64,000 nucleotides of DNA from Cyanobium sp. Cruz-8D1 (lineage in GTDB: Bacteria > Cyanobacteriota > Cyanobacteriia > PCC-6307 > Cyanobiaceae). The stretch spans positions 1-64,000 of the forward strand of contig NZ_JAGQCD010000007.1 of the NCBI RefSeq assembly GCF_024345975.1, given 5' to 3'. Shown here piece by piece: positions 7,434 to 14,850 of this stretch (its first letter is position 1; each line of letters starts with the position of its first letter). The position numbers and the translations under genes were made by a program. A model generated the notes under the pieces. It saw nothing but the letters and a program-made list of their open reading frames with translations. It made no database searches and was not told where the DNA came from.

Positions 7434-7823
7434 ATGACGAACCACCCCCGTGCCGGTTTGTTCAGTTTCCTGCTCCTGTTGGCGGCCCTGGCCCCCGCCG
7501 GCGCCTTGGCCCAGGCCTCGTCCCAGCTGGAGGCCGCGCCCGGGTCGATCGATGCCCGCCTGCGGCGCATCTCCGAGGCCATGGGGCAGGAGCCGTCCGG
7601 TCAGGAGCCAGCCGAGGGCCGGGCCAAAGCCCCCGATGGCCGCCTTGCCTACATCTTCGTGAACGGGGGCGGCCCCCGCTTCGGCTGGGGCAACGGCGGT
7701 TTCCGCAACGGCGGCTGGGGCAACGGGGGCTTCCGCAACGGCGGTTGGGGCAACGGCGGCTTCCGCAACGGCGGTTGGGGCAACGGTGGCTTCCGGAACG
7801 GTGGTTTCCGCAACTTCTGGTGA
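7434..7823 (+). CDS. grrA: GrrA-type Gly-rich RiPP precursor (copy 2), near-perfect repeats
   Basis: A 129-residue product with a signal-like helix (LFSFLLLLAALAPAGALA), a leader block SIDARLRRISEAM (residues 38-50), a linker, and DGRLAYIFVNGG (68-79), both blocks matching copy 1. The core holds FVN75, four copies of WGNGGFRNGG (85-124) and FRN125, ending FW. This gives ten aromatic-x-Asn triplets, alternating Trp and Phe every five residues. Each is a candidate three-residue cyclophane for the adjacent maturase. The stop overlaps the GTG start of the maturase by four bases, so precursor and enzyme are probably translationally coupled. Confidence 0.9.
   Translation: MTNHPRAGLFSFLLLLAALAPAGALAQASSQLEAAPGSIDARLRRISEAMGQEPSGQEPAEGRAKAPDGRLAYIFVNGGGPRFGWGNGGFRNGGWGNGGFRNGGWGNGGFRNGGWGNGGFRNGGFRNFW
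7686..7805 (+). repeat. four tandem 30-bp repeats in the grrA copy 2 core
   Basis: Four units encode WGNGGFRNGG and differ from one another only at scattered synonymous positions (GGC/GGG/GGT/GGA, CGC/CGG). The regular unit points to recent amplification by slippage or unequal exchange, while selection holds the Trp-Gly-Asn and Phe-Arg-Asn triplets. Confidence 0.9.
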
Positions 7824-8995
7824 TCGCCATCGGTACCCCGCCGCCCGGAAACCCTGAAGGCTTCGGGCCGTTGCAGCTGCTGGTGGTCCAGCCCACGCCT
7901 TACTGCAATCTCGACTGCGACTACTGCTACCTGCCCAACCGCGACGACCGGCACCGGTTACCGCTGGAGCTGCTGGAGGCGGCCCTGGACCGGGTGCTGG
8001 AGAGCCCGTATGTGGGTGGCGACTTCACCCTGCTGTGGCATGCCGGTGAACCGCTCACCGTGCCGATCGCCTTCTACGACGCGGCCAGCGCCTGCGTGCG
8101 GCGGGCGCTGGAGCGCTGGCAGGGGGAGCCCCTGGCGATCCACCAGTCGGTGCAGACCAACGCCACGCTGATCAACGCGGCCTGGTGCGACTGCTTCGAG
8201 CGCAACGGCATCTCTGTGGGCGTGAGCATGGACGGGCCGGCCTTCCTCCACGATCTCCACCGCCGCACCCGCACCGGCCTGGGGACCCATGCCGCCACCG
8301 TCCGCGGCATCGAGCATCTGCGCCGCCGCGGCATCCCCTTCCAGGTGATCGCCGTGATCACGGAGGAATCCCTCGGCCACGCCGATGAGCTGTTTGCCTT
8401 CTTCGTCGAGCACGGCATCACCGACGTGGCCTTCAACATGGAGGAGACCGAGGGGGAGAACCGGGTCTCCACCCTCAGCCGTCCCCATGCTGAGGCGGCC
8501 TATCGCCAGTTTCTGCAGCGGTTCTGGGGGCTGTGGCAGGAGCAGCCTGAGCGGATGCGGGTGCGGGAGTTTGAAGGCATCTGCAGCCTGGCCCAGGCCG
8601 ATGCCCGCCTGGAGTGCACCGACATGAACAACCCCTTTGCGATCGTCAATGTGGATGCCCGTGGGGCGATTTCCACCTTCGATCCCGAGTTGCTCTCGGT
8701 GCAGACAGACACCTACGGCGATTTCGTGCTGGGCCATGTGCAGAGCGACAGCCTGGTGTCGATCGCCGCCAGCCCCAAGTTTCGGCGCATCCTGGCGGAC
8801 ATGCGCGCCGGCACCGACCGCTGTCGCGCCGAGTGTGCCTACTTCGGTCTGTGTGGGGGAGGCGCCGGCAGCAACAAGTACTGGGAGCACGGCACCCTCG
8901 CCTGCACCGAAACCCAGGCCTGCCGCTACCGGATCAAGCTGACGGCCGATGTGGTGCTTGCCGGCCTGGAGGAAGCGCTGGGTCTGGCGTCCTGA
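7820..8995 (+). CDS. grrM: GrrM/OscB-type radical SAM/SPASM cyclophane maturase
   Basis: A 391-residue product from the GTG at 7820, whose last three bases are the grrA copy 2 stop (GTGA). The frame is open further upstream to 7745, but that part is the out-of-frame shadow of the repeats. The radical SAM cluster motif CNLDCDYC (CX3CX2C) lies at about residues 33-40. The C-terminal SPASM region has Cys residues in CSLAQADARLECTDMNN and DRCRAECAYFGLCGGG, with a final pair in LACTETQACRY. These fit auxiliary Fe-S clusters. The family builds a C-C bond between an aromatic ring and the side chain two residues downstream in GrrA-type peptides. One enzyme probably serves both precursors. Confidence 0.93.
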   Translation: MIAIGTPPPGNPEGFGPLQLLVVQPTPYCNLDCDYCYLPNRDDRHRLPLELLEAALDRVLESPYVGGDFTLLWHAGEPLTVPIAFYDAASACVRRALERWQGEPLAIHQSVQTNATLINAAWCDCFERNGISVGVSMDGPAFLHDLHRRTRTGLGTHAATVRGIEHLRRRGIPFQVIAVITEESLGHADELFAFFVEHGITDVAFNMEETEGENRVSTLSRPHAEAAYRQFLQRFWGLWQEQPERMRVREFEGICSLAQADARLECTDMNNPFAIVNVDARGAISTFDPELLSVQTDTYGDFVLGHVQSDSLVSIAASPKFRRILADMRAGTDRCRAECAYFGLCGGGAGSNKYWEHGTLACTETQACRYRIKLTADVVLAGLEEALGLAS

Positions 8996-9005
8996 TCCTC
9001 ACCCG

Positions 9006-9021
9006 ACATCCCTACGGATGT
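9006..9021 (+). terminator. possible weak hairpin after grrM
   Basis: ACATCC-CTAC-GGATGT forms a perfect 6-bp stem with a 4-base loop ten bases after the maturase stop. No clear T-tract follows, so intrinsic termination is uncertain. Confidence 0.3.
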
Positions 9022-9187
9022 TCATGTCCCCAATAAAGTTTGTAACGGCCTCCCGGCGGCCTGCCCTAGGCGATCTCGCAGCGCCGCATCCCGCGCCATT
9101 CCTGACTCCAGAAAGGGTGAGCCAAGGGGGATGGAGGAGGGGGAGGCCTTGTTGGTCCTCGTCAACCCCGCTCCCCCCTCCTGCTGG

Positions 9188-10081
9188 TCAATGGGCTGGG
9201 GGTTCTTCTTTCTCCGGAGGGGCCAAGGATTCAAAGAACTCCTCTTCGCGCTTGGAGGCCGACTTCTGGAACGGCATCCCAGGCCTGGCCTGGCCAGTTC
9301 CAGCCCGCCGAGGCCGGAGAGACGCCCAGAGGCGGCCTAGCAGGTCAGGCACTTCAACCAGGAATGGCACGATGCTGTTTTTTCTCTGGGCCAGCGTGGC
9401 GAAGGCGATGGCGAAGGCCATGGAAGAGATCATGACCCGCAAGCTCTCCCGGGTGATCCGTTCGCCCGTGGCAGGGTCGATGGGTGCGACCCTCGCCTTG
9501 AACTGGCCTTCCGCCTGATCCACTCGGGAAAGAAGTTGCCGTTTCAGTTGCGGCAGGGGAATGGCGGGGAATCGCTCGGGATCGAGGGTGATGCGCAGAT
9601 CAGGACGCTGCAACGCGAGAAGGCGTTTCTGAAGATCTTCGGTACTGGTGGCCTGCGTGATGGCCTGACGAACAGCATTTCCTCGTTCGGTGGCGCTGGC
9701 CTGCTGCTGGCTTGCGACGGAATTGGAACGGAGATAGGACGTCCAGACGACATGGCCCTGCAAGGGAACGATCAGCAGAAATCCGAGGCTGGCCAGGATG
9801 GCCAGCCGAGCCAAAGCATCCCGTCGCCTCTGAAGCCGGAGATTGGCCGGGTAGAGGTAAGCAGCTAGATGCAACAGAGCCAGACCGAGCAGTGGAATGG
9901 GTGCAGCTTCCACGGCGATCTTGATGCTGCTGAGTTGCCAGAGTGGATCGAGCAACTTTGGCGGCAGGATGAACGCCAGAACCGAGATCAGATAGACCGC
10001 AAACAGAGCCATGGCGACCACCGCCAGACGGTCGGCGAAAATCGCCTCCTCAAGACTTCTGATTTGTGGGGTCGTAGTCAT
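9188..10081 (-). CDS. HpsJ-like membrane protein (cyanoexosortase-associated type)
   Basis: A 297-residue product with four likely transmembrane segments: residues 20-40, 57-75, 91-106 and near 212-228. Between the third and fourth is a polar region with a helical Gln/Ala-rich part. The charged C-terminus (KSASKREEEFFESLAPPEKEE cut short here by rule at the lysine cluster) is cytoplasmic-looking. The architecture and the blocks PPKLLDPLWQL and RRRDALARLAILASLGFLLI resemble HpsJ-family proteins, known from hormogonium polysaccharide secretion and from loci with cyanobacterial exosortases. The neighbouring PEP-CTERM gene supports this. No exosortase gene is in the window. Confidence 0.65.
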   Translation of the reverse strand: MTTTPQIRSLEEAIFADRLAVVAMALFAVYLISVLAFILPPKLLDPLWQLSSIKIAVEAAPIPLLGLALLHLAAYLYPANLRLQRRRDALARLAILASLGFLLIVPLQGHVVWTSYLRSNSVASQQQASATERGNAVRQAITQATSTEDLQKRLLALQRPDLRITLDPERFPAIPLPQLKRQLLSRVDQAEGQFKARVAPIDPATGERITRESLRVMISSMAFAIAFATLAQRKNSIVPFLVEVPDLLGRLWASLRPRRAGTGQARPGMPFQKSASKREEEFFESLAPPEKEEPPAH

Positions 10082-10410
10082 TGTTGAGAGTATGGCGGTA
10101 AGTCAGGCTCTGAAAATGTGAACTCTTGATGTCTGAATCAGACGTGCTTAATCCTTGTCTTCGCCATTTATTCTGACATGTCTTTGGCCAGCCATGGTAT
10201 GAAGCTTATTCAGATAAAGCCTGGTCGAAGTCAGGCTGAGTTAGGCACTGGAGGTACAAGCCAGCCTGGGCCTAAATGGTCATAACCAGTCTGTCATCAA
10301 TAGGATGTCCGTCGCATTGTTGAGGCAGAATGCAAAAAGCCTGCTCAATATGAACAGGCTCATGAATCAATCACTAATTAACTGAGGGTAGCAGCTGAGT
10401 GATGTGACAA
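10082..10410. other. AT-richer intergenic region between the HpsJ-like and PEP-CTERM genes
   Basis: This stretch holds the upstream region of the HpsJ-like gene and the terminator of the PEP-CTERM gene (10334-10360). Its base composition is visibly lower in GC than that of the flanking genes. No open frame with protein-like composition was found. Confidence 0.6.
10334..10360 (-). terminator. Rho-independent terminator for the PEP-CTERM gene
   Basis: On the minus strand AGCCTGTTC and GAGCAGGCT pair as a 9-bp stem with one G-U pair around the loop ATATT, followed by TTTTT. It lies about 50 bases after the PEP-CTERM stop, which is the expected place and orientation. Confidence 0.85.
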
Positions 10411-11238
10411 TCAACCAATCACGGATTGGACTTTCATGCGGCGGCGCAGTTTCCGGCTGTAACCAAAAGCGGCTGCGGCGCCGAGCAGGGGAAGTGGGCC
10501 AGGCACTTCATCCCCAGGGGTTTGAGGGACGCCACCCCCGGTTCTGATGCTTGTTGCCCATACTTTATCGCTTCCTTCTCCAATCGGAATATCCTTCCAC
10601 CGCATAAAGAAGTTACCAGGGAATTGGCCCGCGGACGGAGTACCATCTGGCGCACCGGTGTCGTTGAACAACGCCACGAAGGCATCGCGGTATTGGGTGG
10701 CGGTGGTCAAAGGATCATTAGTGCTACTAAAAGTGAATGTTCCTACTGTAGTGGAATCGCCGTTCGCCAAGCCGTCAGCGGGAGATCCACTAGCGTCACA
10801 GTCACTCGGAGGGTTAATTGACGCACAGATGTCGAATGTTGTATTATCTAGCATGCCGTTAGTTACTATATTCCATTTTGGGTCTGACGCTACAAAGCTG
10901 TCGCTGACATAGCTAATATCGGAGACGGTTGGAGGGTTGGTGGGTAGATTGAAGCCAGTGCTAACAAGCTTGGAGCTCGTTGTCGAGAGATTGTTCAGAC
11001 TAAGAACCATCTTTCCGGGCGTGCCCGAAAGAAAGGTGTAAGTGGCTTCGCCAAGGATTCCATTGATACCCCCATTCGTACTGCTGGCGGAGGTGGACTC
11101 AAAATGAAGCGTGAAGAAGGGGTCGTCGACGGCTAAGGCGGGAAAAGCTGCTAGGAGGCTCAGGATCCCAGCTGCAGACACGGTGCCGACGGACCTGGCA
11201 ACCACACGGGTTGCTGAACGCGTGGTGAGTGGGCCCAT
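10411..11238 (-). CDS. PEP-CTERM surface protein with cyanobacterial sorting signal
   Basis: A 275-residue product. The N-terminal signal peptide runs to about residue 36 (ILSLLAAFPALA/VDDP). The body is rich in Ser, Thr, Asn and Gly and predicted to be beta-rich, with no recognised enzymatic domain. The C-terminus carries VPGPLPLLGAAAAFGYSRKL followed by RRRMK. This short Pro-rich motif, hydrophobic helix and basic tail are typical of substrates of cyanobacterial exosortases, which cleave near the motif during export. Codon use is less GC-biased than in the neighbours (TTA, AGT and ATA occur), which suggests acquisition or relaxed selection. Confidence 0.85.
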   Translation of the reverse strand: MGPLTTRSATRVVARSVGTVSAAGILSLLAAFPALAVDDPFFTLHFESTSASSTNGGINGILGEATYTFLSGTPGKMVLSLNNLSTTSSKLVSTGFNLPTNPPTVSDISYVSDSFVASDPKWNIVTNGMLDNTTFDICASINPPSDCDASGSPADGLANGDSTTVGTFTFSSTNDPLTTATQYRDAFVALFNDTGAPDGTPSAGQFPGNFFMRWKDIPIGEGSDKVWATSIRTGGGVPQTPGDEVPGPLPLLGAAAAFGYSRKLRRRMKVQSVIG

Positions 11239-11575
11239 GGTGAAAGCAGTAGGATAAGTGAAGAGTGCACCACCTTTCCTGTGCTGATTTTCAGGTTGGT
11301 CATAGTTGTTCGCGTAGGCGGCTGAATCCCGGCCTGTGCCGGCTTCGGTCCTCGCCGGTTCGGTTCCTGAAAGCCGTTGCGGGAGCAGGGTATTTGCTGG
11401 CTACGGGGTTGGTACTCTCGTGGCGATGGGCCTGAGCCGTCGTGGGCCGGGGTCAGGGAATGGCCATGTCCGATGGGTGATCCTGCAGCAGGTCTGCAGC
11501 AAACGGCCCTTCGGGTGCCGGCTCTCTCCTCCCGTCTGCCCGGCGCAAGGGAGCTCTCAAGTCCCCCACAGGTCG
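11239..11575. other. intergenic, no supported gene
   Basis: This holds the upstream region of the PEP-CTERM gene and about 250 bases that do not resemble any family. Open frames are present, but their translations are Arg/Cys/Gly-rich and look like noise. The right side merges into the argS relic. Confidence 0.5.
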
Positions 11576-11697
11576 GCCGACGCGTCATGTCTGCCGCCGC
11601 AGATCGCCGCCCCGGTGATGGTGGATGTCTCCAGCCCCAACACCGCCAAGGAGAGACACGTGCGCTCCACGACCATCGGTGATTCCACCCTCAGGAC
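11576..11697 (+). pseudogene. relic of an argS N-terminal segment
   Basis: The translation reads DASCLPPQIAAPVMVDVSSP, then NTAKERHVRSTTIGDSTLR. It matches two non-adjacent parts of the intact ArgS encoded 1.2 kb downstream: [12 protein letters not shown] and [19 protein letters not shown] followed by [14 protein letters not shown]. Relative to argS, about 36 codons are missing between the first two parts and the GHL of the HVGH motif is deleted. The DNA matches closely, including AGCCCCAACA and CGCCAAGGAGA. This is a rearranged partial duplication, not a functional gene. Confidence 0.75.
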
Positions 11698-11736
11698 GCA
11701 TCCAGGAGCCAGCCCCCTTTCACCTGAATTGATCGG

Positions 11737-12097
11737 ATGAGGGTGTCCGACCCCCATCGTCGCCACTGGCAGGAGCGCCAGGTCCGGGAGCGTGAGGCTT
11801 GCGTGAGTCTTCTGCTGAGGGCCTTGCCGGCGGCCAGCCGCTGCGCCGAGGCCCTGCAACGCCGCTGGCCGGCGATCGATGGCGTGTGGCTGTTCGTGTT
11901 CGACCATCGACGGGAGGTTCGGCATGGCTTCCGATAGCGACCTCGCCGTGGATGGCTTGCCAAAGCTGGATCTGCTTGAGCCCATGGCGGAAGCGGAATT
12001 CACCGCTGGCAACATCCCCGTTGACCTGGTGCGCCTGGAAAGCCTGCCGCCCCACTGGCAGCAGCGGATACGGGAACGCGGCCAGCGCCTGCTGTGA
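11737..12097 (+). pseudogene. frameshifted MNT-type nucleotidyltransferase
   Basis: The first frame (11737 onward) gives helical sequence ending ALQRRWPAIDGVWLF, then runs to a stop at 11935-11937. The second frame, usable from about 11895, continues STIDGRFGMASDSDLAVDGL and PVDLVRLESLPPHWQQRI up to a stop at 12095. Joined at TTCGTGTTCGACC they give the family motif WLFGS-x(n)-DSDLAV if one base is removed (TTCGGTTCGACC). The GSx(n)DxD active site is therefore split by a +1 frameshift. MNT proteins are antitoxin partners of HEPN toxins, and the next gene is of that kind. Confidence 0.75.
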
Positions 12098-12381
12098 CAT
12101 CCGACGGTCCTTCCAGGCAGAAGCTGGATGATCTTCTGCTCGACCTCCGTGTGGAGCGCTCGAAGCTGGACACGCTGGTGGAGAGCTTGCGGGACATCGA
12201 ACGGTCCATGGAGCAGGACCCCCTCCCGCCCCTCTGGGTGGACGCGGTCGCCCTGCGCCTGCAGAGCTTTCATACCGGCATCGAGCGCTGCTTCGTGCCC
12301 ATCGTTCGCGTCATCAACGGCGCAACCCCTGACGGCGCCGATTGGCATCGCCGGGTGCAGGAGCTCAACGAGGGTCTGTGA
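12094..12381 (+). pseudogene. truncated HEPN (HepT-like) protein
   Basis: A 95-residue product from the GTG at 12094, overlapping the MNT stop by four bases as in intact MNT-HEPN pairs. The block FHTGIERCFVPIVRVINGAT followed by PDGADWHR matches the middle of HepT-like proteins. The protein stops soon after (ELNEGL), before the region that in relatives carries the catalytic R-x4-6-H motif. It is read as a 3'-truncated remnant; a functional short form cannot be excluded. The 61 bases to the argS start hold no continuation that could be recognised. Confidence 0.7.
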
Positions 12382-12442
12382 CCCCTCGCTCCACCGGGGA
12401 GGATGATCACGGCCACGCCCGCCATTGCATCGGTTTCGTTCC

Positions 12443-14248
12443 ATGCTGCGCCTTTCCCAAGCCCTGAACACCCTGTTGGTGGGGGCAGTGGAGAGGGCGT
12501 TCCCCGAGGCGGCGGCCGCCGCCCGAGAGGCTGGCGCGCCACTGGATCCCCAGCTGGGGCCGGCCTCGAAACCGGAGTTCGGTGATTTCCAGGCCAATGG
12601 CGCCCTGGCCCTGGCCCGGCCCCTGAAGCTGGCCCCCCGTGCCATTGCCGCCGCGATCGTGGCCCAGCTGGAGGCCGACCCGGCCTTTGCGGCCCTGTGC
12701 CTGCCGCCTGAGATCGCTGGCCCGGGCTTCATCAACCTCACCCTCAAGCCCGAGCTGCTGGCCGCCGAGGTGGCGCGCTGCCTGGCCGATCCCCGGCTGG
12801 GGGTGGAGGCCGTGGCCGCAGGCGGCGCCCCGGTGGTGGTGGACTTTTCAAGCCCCAACATCGCCAAGGAGATGCACGTGGGCCATCTGCGCTCCACGAT
12901 CATCGGCGACGCCCTGGCGCGGGTGCTGGAGTTCCGCGGCCATCCGGTGCTGCGGCTCAATCACGTCGGCGACTGGGGCACCCAGTTCGGCATGCTCATC
13001 ACCCACCTCAAGCAGGAGGCCCCCGAGGCCCTCGACACCGCCGACGCCGTCGATCTGGGCGATCTGGTGGCCTTCTACCGCCAGGCCAAGGCCCGCTTCG
13101 ACGCCGATGAGGCTTTCCAGGCCACGGCGCGCGAGGAGGTGGTGAAGCTGCAGAGCGGCGATCCGGTGTCCCGCAAGGCTTGGCAACTGCTCTGCGATCA
13201 GTCGCGCCGCGAATTCCAGCGCCTCTACGACCGCCTCGACATCCGTCTTGAGGAGCGCGGCGAGTCTTTTTACAACCCCTACCTGGAGTCGGTGGTGGCC
13301 GACCTGGCCGTCGAGGGCCTGCTCGTCAGCGACGGTGGCGCCCAGTGTGTGTTCCTCAAGGGGGAGGACGGGGCGGCCAGCCAGGCGCCGCCGGTGATCG
13401 TGCGCAAGAGCGATGGCGGCTTCAACTACGCCACCACCGACCTGGCGGCCATCCGTTATCGCTTCGCCGCATCTCCCGATGGTGATGGGGCCCGGCGGGT
13501 GATCTATGTGACCGACGCCGGCCAGGCCAGCCATTTCGCCGGGGTGTTCCAGGTGGCCCGCCGCGCCGGCTGGATTCCCGACGACGGCTGCCTGGAGCAT
13601 GTGCCCTTCGGGCTGGTGCAGGGGGAGGACGGCAAGAAGCTCAAGACTCGCTCCGGCGACACCGTGCGGCTCAAGGAGCTGCTGGATGAGGCGGTGGAGC
13701 GCTGCGAGGCCGATCTGCACCGCCGCCTGGTCGAAGAGGAGCGCCACGAGGACGCCGCCTTCATCCGTGAGGTCTCCACCACCGTGGGCCTGGCGGCAGT
13801 GAAGTACGCCGACCTGAGTACCAACCGAATCACCAACTACCAGTTCAGCTTCGATCGCATGCTGGCCCTCAGCGGCAACACCGCCCCCTATCTGCTCTAT
13901 GCGGTGGTGCGGATCGCCGGGATTGCCCGCAAGGGCGGCGCCGATGCCGCCGGCGCCGCTTTCCCCGCCCCCCTGGTGTTCGGCGAACCCCAGGAGTGGG
14001 CGCTGGTGCGCCAGTTGCTGCAGTTCGATGCGGTGATCCTGGAGGTGGAACAGGAACTGCTGCCCAACCGGCTGTGCAGCTACCTGTTTGAGCTCTCCCA
14101 GGTGTTCAACCGCTTCTACGACCAGGTGCCCGTGCTCAAGGCCGAAGAACCGGCCCGCGGATCGCGGCTGGCCCTCTGCCGCCTCAGCGCCGACACCCTC
14201 AAGCTGGGCCTGGGGCTGCTCGGCATCACCACTCTGGAGAGGATGTGA
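12443..14248 (+). CDS. argS: arginyl-tRNA synthetase
   Basis: A 601-residue product from the ATG at 12443 ([10 protein letters not shown]); an ATG at 12425 is also in frame. It charges tRNA-Arg. The N-terminal tRNA-D-loop-binding domain contains [15 protein letters not shown] and [10 protein letters not shown]. The class I signature is [20 protein letters not shown] (HVGH). KMSK is represented by [11 protein letters not shown]. The C-terminal anticodon-binding DALR domain includes [17 protein letters not shown] and ends near [12 protein letters not shown]. The 3' end overlaps the convergent acetyltransferase gene by 23 bases. A short relic of its 5' part lies upstream (11576-11697). Confidence 0.97.
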   Translation: MLRLSQALNTLLVGAVERAFPEAAAAAREAGAPLDPQLGPASKPEFGDFQANGALALARPLKLAPRAIAAAIVAQLEADPAFAALCLPPEIAGPGFINLTLKPELLAAEVARCLADPRLGVEAVAAGGAPVVVDFSSPNIAKEMHVGHLRSTIIGDALARVLEFRGHPVLRLNHVGDWGTQFGMLITHLKQEAPEALDTADAVDLGDLVAFYRQAKARFDADEAFQATAREEVVKLQSGDPVSRKAWQLLCDQSRREFQRLYDRLDIRLEERGESFYNPYLESVVADLAVEGLLVSDGGAQCVFLKGEDGAASQAPPVIVRKSDGGFNYATTDLAAIRYRFAASPDGDGARRVIYVTDAGQASHFAGVFQVARRAGWIPDDGCLEHVPFGLVQGEDGKKLKTRSGDTVRLKELLDEAVERCEADLHRRLVEEERHEDAAFIREVSTTVGLAAVKYADLSTNRITNYQFSFDRMLALSGNTAPYLLYAVVRIAGIARKGGADAAGAAFPAPLVFGEPQEWALVRQLLQFDAVILEVEQELLPNRLCSYLFELSQVFNRFYDQVPVLKAEEPARGSRLALCRLSADTLKLGLGLLGITTLERM

Positions 14249-14774
14249 GGCTGGGTGATCTGGCCAGATAATCCTCCTGAAGGATGTACATGCGTTTGAC
14301 GTCGCGGTACTGGCCTTCGATGAAGAACTCGCCCACCAGGTGACCTTCTTCGACAAAGCCGCATTGTTCATAGAGGTGCAGCGCCTTGGCGTTGTCGACG
14401 GAGACGGAAAGGTAGATCTTGTGCAGGTTCAGGATCGTGAAGGAGTAGTCGAGGGCCTTGTGGATGCAGAAGCGTGCAAAGCCTTTGCCCTGGTGGGCAG
14501 GGGCCACGATGATCTGAAACTCAGCCCGACGATGAATGTAATCAATCTCGATCAGTTCCACCAAGCCGATCAATTCCTTGTCCTTGTTCTCGACGACAAA
14601 GCGACGCTCGGCGTTGTCGTGGATATGGCGCATGTAGAGCTCTTCCAGTTCGTCGAACGACTCGTAGGGTTCTTCGAACCAGTAGGCCATGACGCTCCTG
14701 TTGTTCACCTGGTCGTGAATGAATCGCAGGTCGCCTCGCTCCAGGGCCCGCAGGACCAGCTCCGCTTTCGCCAC
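14226..14774 (-). CDS. speG: SpeG-like spermidine/spermine N-acetyltransferase
   Basis: A 182-residue product from the GTG at 14774, chosen because [20 protein letters not shown] then aligns with the start of SpeG (about 186 residues). SpeG transfers acetyl from acetyl-CoA to polyamines. Near-diagnostic blocks are [53 protein letters not shown] and the acetyl-CoA loop QGKGFARF. The C-terminal [20 protein letters not shown] also matches. A longer frame reaches back to 14927 but would overlap the divergent aminotransferase. It is isolated from other polyamine genes here. Confidence 0.85.
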   Translation of the reverse strand: MAKAELVLRALERGDLRFIHDQVNNRSVMAYWFEEPYESFDELEELYMRHIHDNAERRFVVENKDKELIGLVELIEIDYIHRRAEFQIIVAPAHQGKGFARFCIHKALDYSFTILNLHKIYLSVSVDNAKALHLYEQCGFVEEGHLVGEFFIEGQYRDVKRMYILQEDYLARSPSLTSSPEW

Positions 14775-14850
14775 CGGATTCCTCGCGCAGGTGATCAAAC
14801 GGTAGGGCTGCGCTGCAGGATGGCTCCCGTAGCGATCCGATTCCGGCTCC

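Noticed and set aside
7686..7805. CRISPR array
   Set aside because: The 30-bp units are directly adjacent without spacers and encode a peptide repeat in frame.
7649..7954. Minus-strand frame with repeated PLPQPPLRKP units
   Set aside because: It is the antisense reading of the grrA copy 2 repeats. The plus-strand peptide has a signal, leader and matched maturase, and the minus frame has no start context.
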